Below are positions 61,901-64,000 of a stretch of DNA of 64,000 nt, piece after piece. The position numbers and the translations under genes are program-made. Origin of the DNA: Drosophila pseudoobscura (lineage: Eukaryota > Arthropoda > Insecta > Diptera > Drosophilidae); contig NC_046680.1 of the NCBI RefSeq assembly GCF_009870125.1, forward strand, positions 19,363,501-19,427,500, in the 5' to 3' direction. A model generated the notes under the pieces. That model did no database searches. It was given only the letters and a program-made list of their open reading frames with translations, and had not been told where the DNA came from. Numbering within the stretch: the first letter of the stretch is position 1; each line of letters starts with the position of its first letter.

Positions 61901-63690
61901 TTGCCTAGATTTGAGTTGAATTTGAGTTTTTGGTTGTGTGAATTGCAAGCAGACGATAAATAGAACTAAGCCCTATAAACAGCATCTTTCTATCTCTCTC
62001 TCTCTATCTATCTCTCTGCCCTAACCCGAATGTTGATTGACCGAACTTCTTTCGTCTTGATTTGATTTGAGTTTTGCATTCACTATAAATACTATACGAT
62101 ACATAAACATATACTGTATGCCATATAGAGCGTAGTCGAGCAGCGCGATCATGCCGCAGTCCTCCCCGATTTACATTACCGATTAGCATTAGTAGTAGCC
62201 TTTTAGACCAGTCCATAGATAAGGATGCACCCAGAGCCATAGTCCGACTGGATGCCAGTCCATGAACAGCTGCCGCTTTTACAGCTGCTGCTCCTGCTGC
62301 TGCTGCCCAAAACCCCACTAATCAATCAGTTGATTCACCAGGAAACAGACTCATTTGGTTACTAATTGCATCCCCGCTTTGCCATTCCTCACCACAGCAC
62401 CATGCCCGTTGACCCCATGGACGACATCGAACTGCGCTCCGTGCAGCTGCACTTCCCGAACGCACGAGGCTCCATCCTGGAGGCCTGCGACCAGCGCCGT
62501 GTGCCCACAGACAAGGGCGACATACACGTGGCCATACAGGGCGATACCTCCAAGCCGGCCATCGTCACCTATCATGATCTGGGCCTAAACTGTGAGTACT
62601 GTTCTTTAAACTGAAGTAAGCTCCAGTCTTAGAATACGTGCTCGCACAGATGCCACCAGCTTCGCTGGCTTCTTCAACTTCCCAGTGATGCGGGGCCTGC
62701 TGGAGAACTTCTGTGTGTACCACGTGACGGCACCCGGTCAGGAGGAGGGTGCCCCAGCATTGCCAGAGGAGTAAGTCCTAAAATACAAATCACCTGGAAA
62801 TATCTCTCGCTAATGCACTCGATCTTCATCCAAACAGCTACGTGTATCCAACCATGGATGAGCTGGCCGCCCAGCTGCTGTTCGTGCTGTCGCACTTTGG
62901 ATTGAAGTCCGTGATTGGATTCGGAGTGGGAGCTGGAGCCAACATCCTGGCCAGATTCGCCCACGGCCACCCGGACAAGGTGGGGGCACTGTGCTTGATC
63001 AACTGCGTGTCCACGCAGTCGGGGTGGATCGAGTGGGGCTACCAGAGCTTCAACGCCCGCTTCTTGCGCACCAAGGGCATGACTCAGGGCGTCATTGACT
63101 ATCTGATGTGGCACCACTTTGGACGCAATCCGGAGGAGCGTAACCACGACCTGGTGCAGATGTATAAGCAGCACTTTGAGCGTGCCGTCAACCCGACTAA
63201 CCTGGCCATGCTCATCAACGCATACATCCATCGCAACGACCTGCACCTGGCGCGCACTCCGCCAGGCACCCCGGGCACGGAGACGGCGGCCACCACGCTG
63301 AAGATGCCTGTTATCAACATCACGGGTTCGCTCTCGCCGCACGTGGACGACACGGTCACCTTCAATGGTCGCCTGGACCCCACAAACTCGTCCTGGATGA
63401 AGGTTTTTGATTGATTATACTCTTACTGTATGGATTATCCGATTTCTGACTGTCGATTCCTTCTGCCTTTCAGATTTCCGATTGCGCTCTGGTGCTCGAG
63501 GAGCAGCCGGCCAAGCTGGCCGAGGCCTTTCGGCTGTTCTTGCAGGGCGAGGGCTATGGTAAGTGTTAGAACACGCACACTCCACCACAACAACATCAAC
63601 CAACTACTCCAACAACAACTGAACAACCTCAGCAATCTCTGCTACAATCTCAGCAATCTATTACCTACTTACTACTCCCCTCTTAACTAT

Positions 63691-63727
<37 letters not shown>

Positions 63728-63818
63728 CACTATCTTAGTCTTGTTCCTCAAGAACCCCGACAGGGACTGCGAGCAGTCGTGGAGCTGCCTCCAGAACCCT
63801 CCTCCAAGAGAAGCTTAG
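58986..63818 (+). CDS. MESK2: MESK2: NDRG-family protein (misexpression suppressor of KSR 2)
   Basis: Seven coding exons join in frame: 58986-59194, 61484-61567, 62398-62591, 62650-62770, 62838-63402, 63474-63558 and 63739-63818, giving 445 aa. ATG 58,986 follows an in-frame TAA six bases upstream. The body from about residue 98 (MPVDPMDDIELRSVQLHF) is the NDRG domain, an alpha/beta-hydrolase fold without catalysis: at the nucleophile elbow it reads GVGAG (232-236), lacking the catalytic Ser. Signature stretches include LENFCVYHVTAPGQEEG, CLINCVSTQSGWIEW and YIHRNDLHLAR. NDRG proteins act in stress response, differentiation and trafficking. The fly gene was found as a KSR/Ras-pathway modifier. 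ATGs at 61,517 and 62,402 could start shorter isoforms. The last exon (acceptor ATCTTAG) gives a short Cys/Pro-rich tail; other C-termini may lie beyond the window. Family assignment is very secure, the terminal exon less so. Confidence 0.92.
59195..61483 (+). promoter_or_regulatory. MESK2: MESK2 intron 1 with possible internal promoter and alternative first exon
   Basis: About 59,880-60,043 is a GC-richer segment that ends in a good donor CCGCT|GTAAGT and contains no coding start. Spliced to exon 61,484 it would give a transcript starting at ATG 61,517 (MPSAPTHTAEEAHLL). This is consistent with multiple NDRG promoters but shown only by splice signals. Confidence 0.3.
63694..63729 (+). repeat. 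(CTA)n trinucleotide run beside the last MESK2 acceptor
   Basis: About 11 CTA units end nine bases before the ATCTTAG acceptor of the final exon, forming most of its upstream tract. Confidence 0.85.
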
Positions 63819-64000
63819 TTTCAGTTCAGTTCAGTTCAAGAACCAGTCCAATTAGGCACCTAGCCTAGACCCTGCAATCTATCACACCCTAGATCCTAGA
63901 CACACAGAATCCAAGTCGCCTTCTGGCCATACCCAACCTAAACCTTAGCCTAAACGGATAAGAATCTTTGAGAATCAAAAGCTTTTCAAACCTAAACGAA
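63819..64000 (+). other. MESK2: MESK2 3'UTR or downstream intron (window end)
   Basis: Non-coding, with (CAGTT)-type repeats just after the TAG. No AATAAA is seen before the window ends. Confidence 0.5.

Overview
This is animal nuclear DNA, almost certainly Drosophila. It has short introns with GT..AG ends, Drosophila core-promoter motifs (DRE, Ohler motifs 1 and 6), very abundant GA/CT and CA microsatellites, and proteins that match Drosophila Sara, FKBP14, MESK2 and a TAF1C-like factor. These genes cluster near cytological region 57E in D. melanogaster (from memory). The microsatellite load and expanded non-coding DNA make me think of the obscura group, but that is only an inference.

Layout. 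1-26,891: a long non-coding, microsatellite-rich stretch. I read it as the giant first intron of a minus-strand gene whose signal-peptide exon is at 27,017-26,892. A recursive-splice-like site (or a small cassette exon) lies inside it at 7,133. Close by on the plus strand is an STPR-repeat coding segment with an in-frame stop (7,258-7,852). 27,018-31,080: the upstream region of that gene, then about 2 kb with five copies of an AT-rich dispersed repeat, a GC-rich island and two 11-bp tandem arrays. 31,086-35,973: Sara (plus, 7 coding exons, 1353 aa, FYVE finger). 36,736-37,360: two unannotated minus-strand candidates, a TATA-driven 24-codon hydrophobic peptide and a 76-codon open segment. 37,825-46,082: Fkbp14 (minus, 4 coding exons, 214 aa, signal peptide, EF hands, HDEL), with a 7.4-kb first coding intron. 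46,083-49,983: hairpins and one possible small plus-strand gene. 49,984-52,554: a TAF1C-like gene (minus, one coding exon, 856 aa, 59-nt 5'UTR intron). 52,619-53,750: its promoter and another copy of the dispersed repeat. About 54,000-63,818: MESK2 (plus, NDRG family, 7 coding exons, 445 aa in the isoform readable here), with one or two upstream non-coding exons.

The genes are not one pathway. Sara is an endosomal Smad2/3-class adaptor, FKBP14 an ER prolyl isomerase, the TAF1C-like protein a probable Pol I initiation factor, and MESK2 an NDRG protein found in a Ras/KSR modifier screen. Sara and the TAF1C-like gene share a housekeeping-type promoter layout. I found no rRNA, convincing tRNA, CRISPR array or intact transposon. 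Exon boundaries are read by eye from splice signals and frame continuity.
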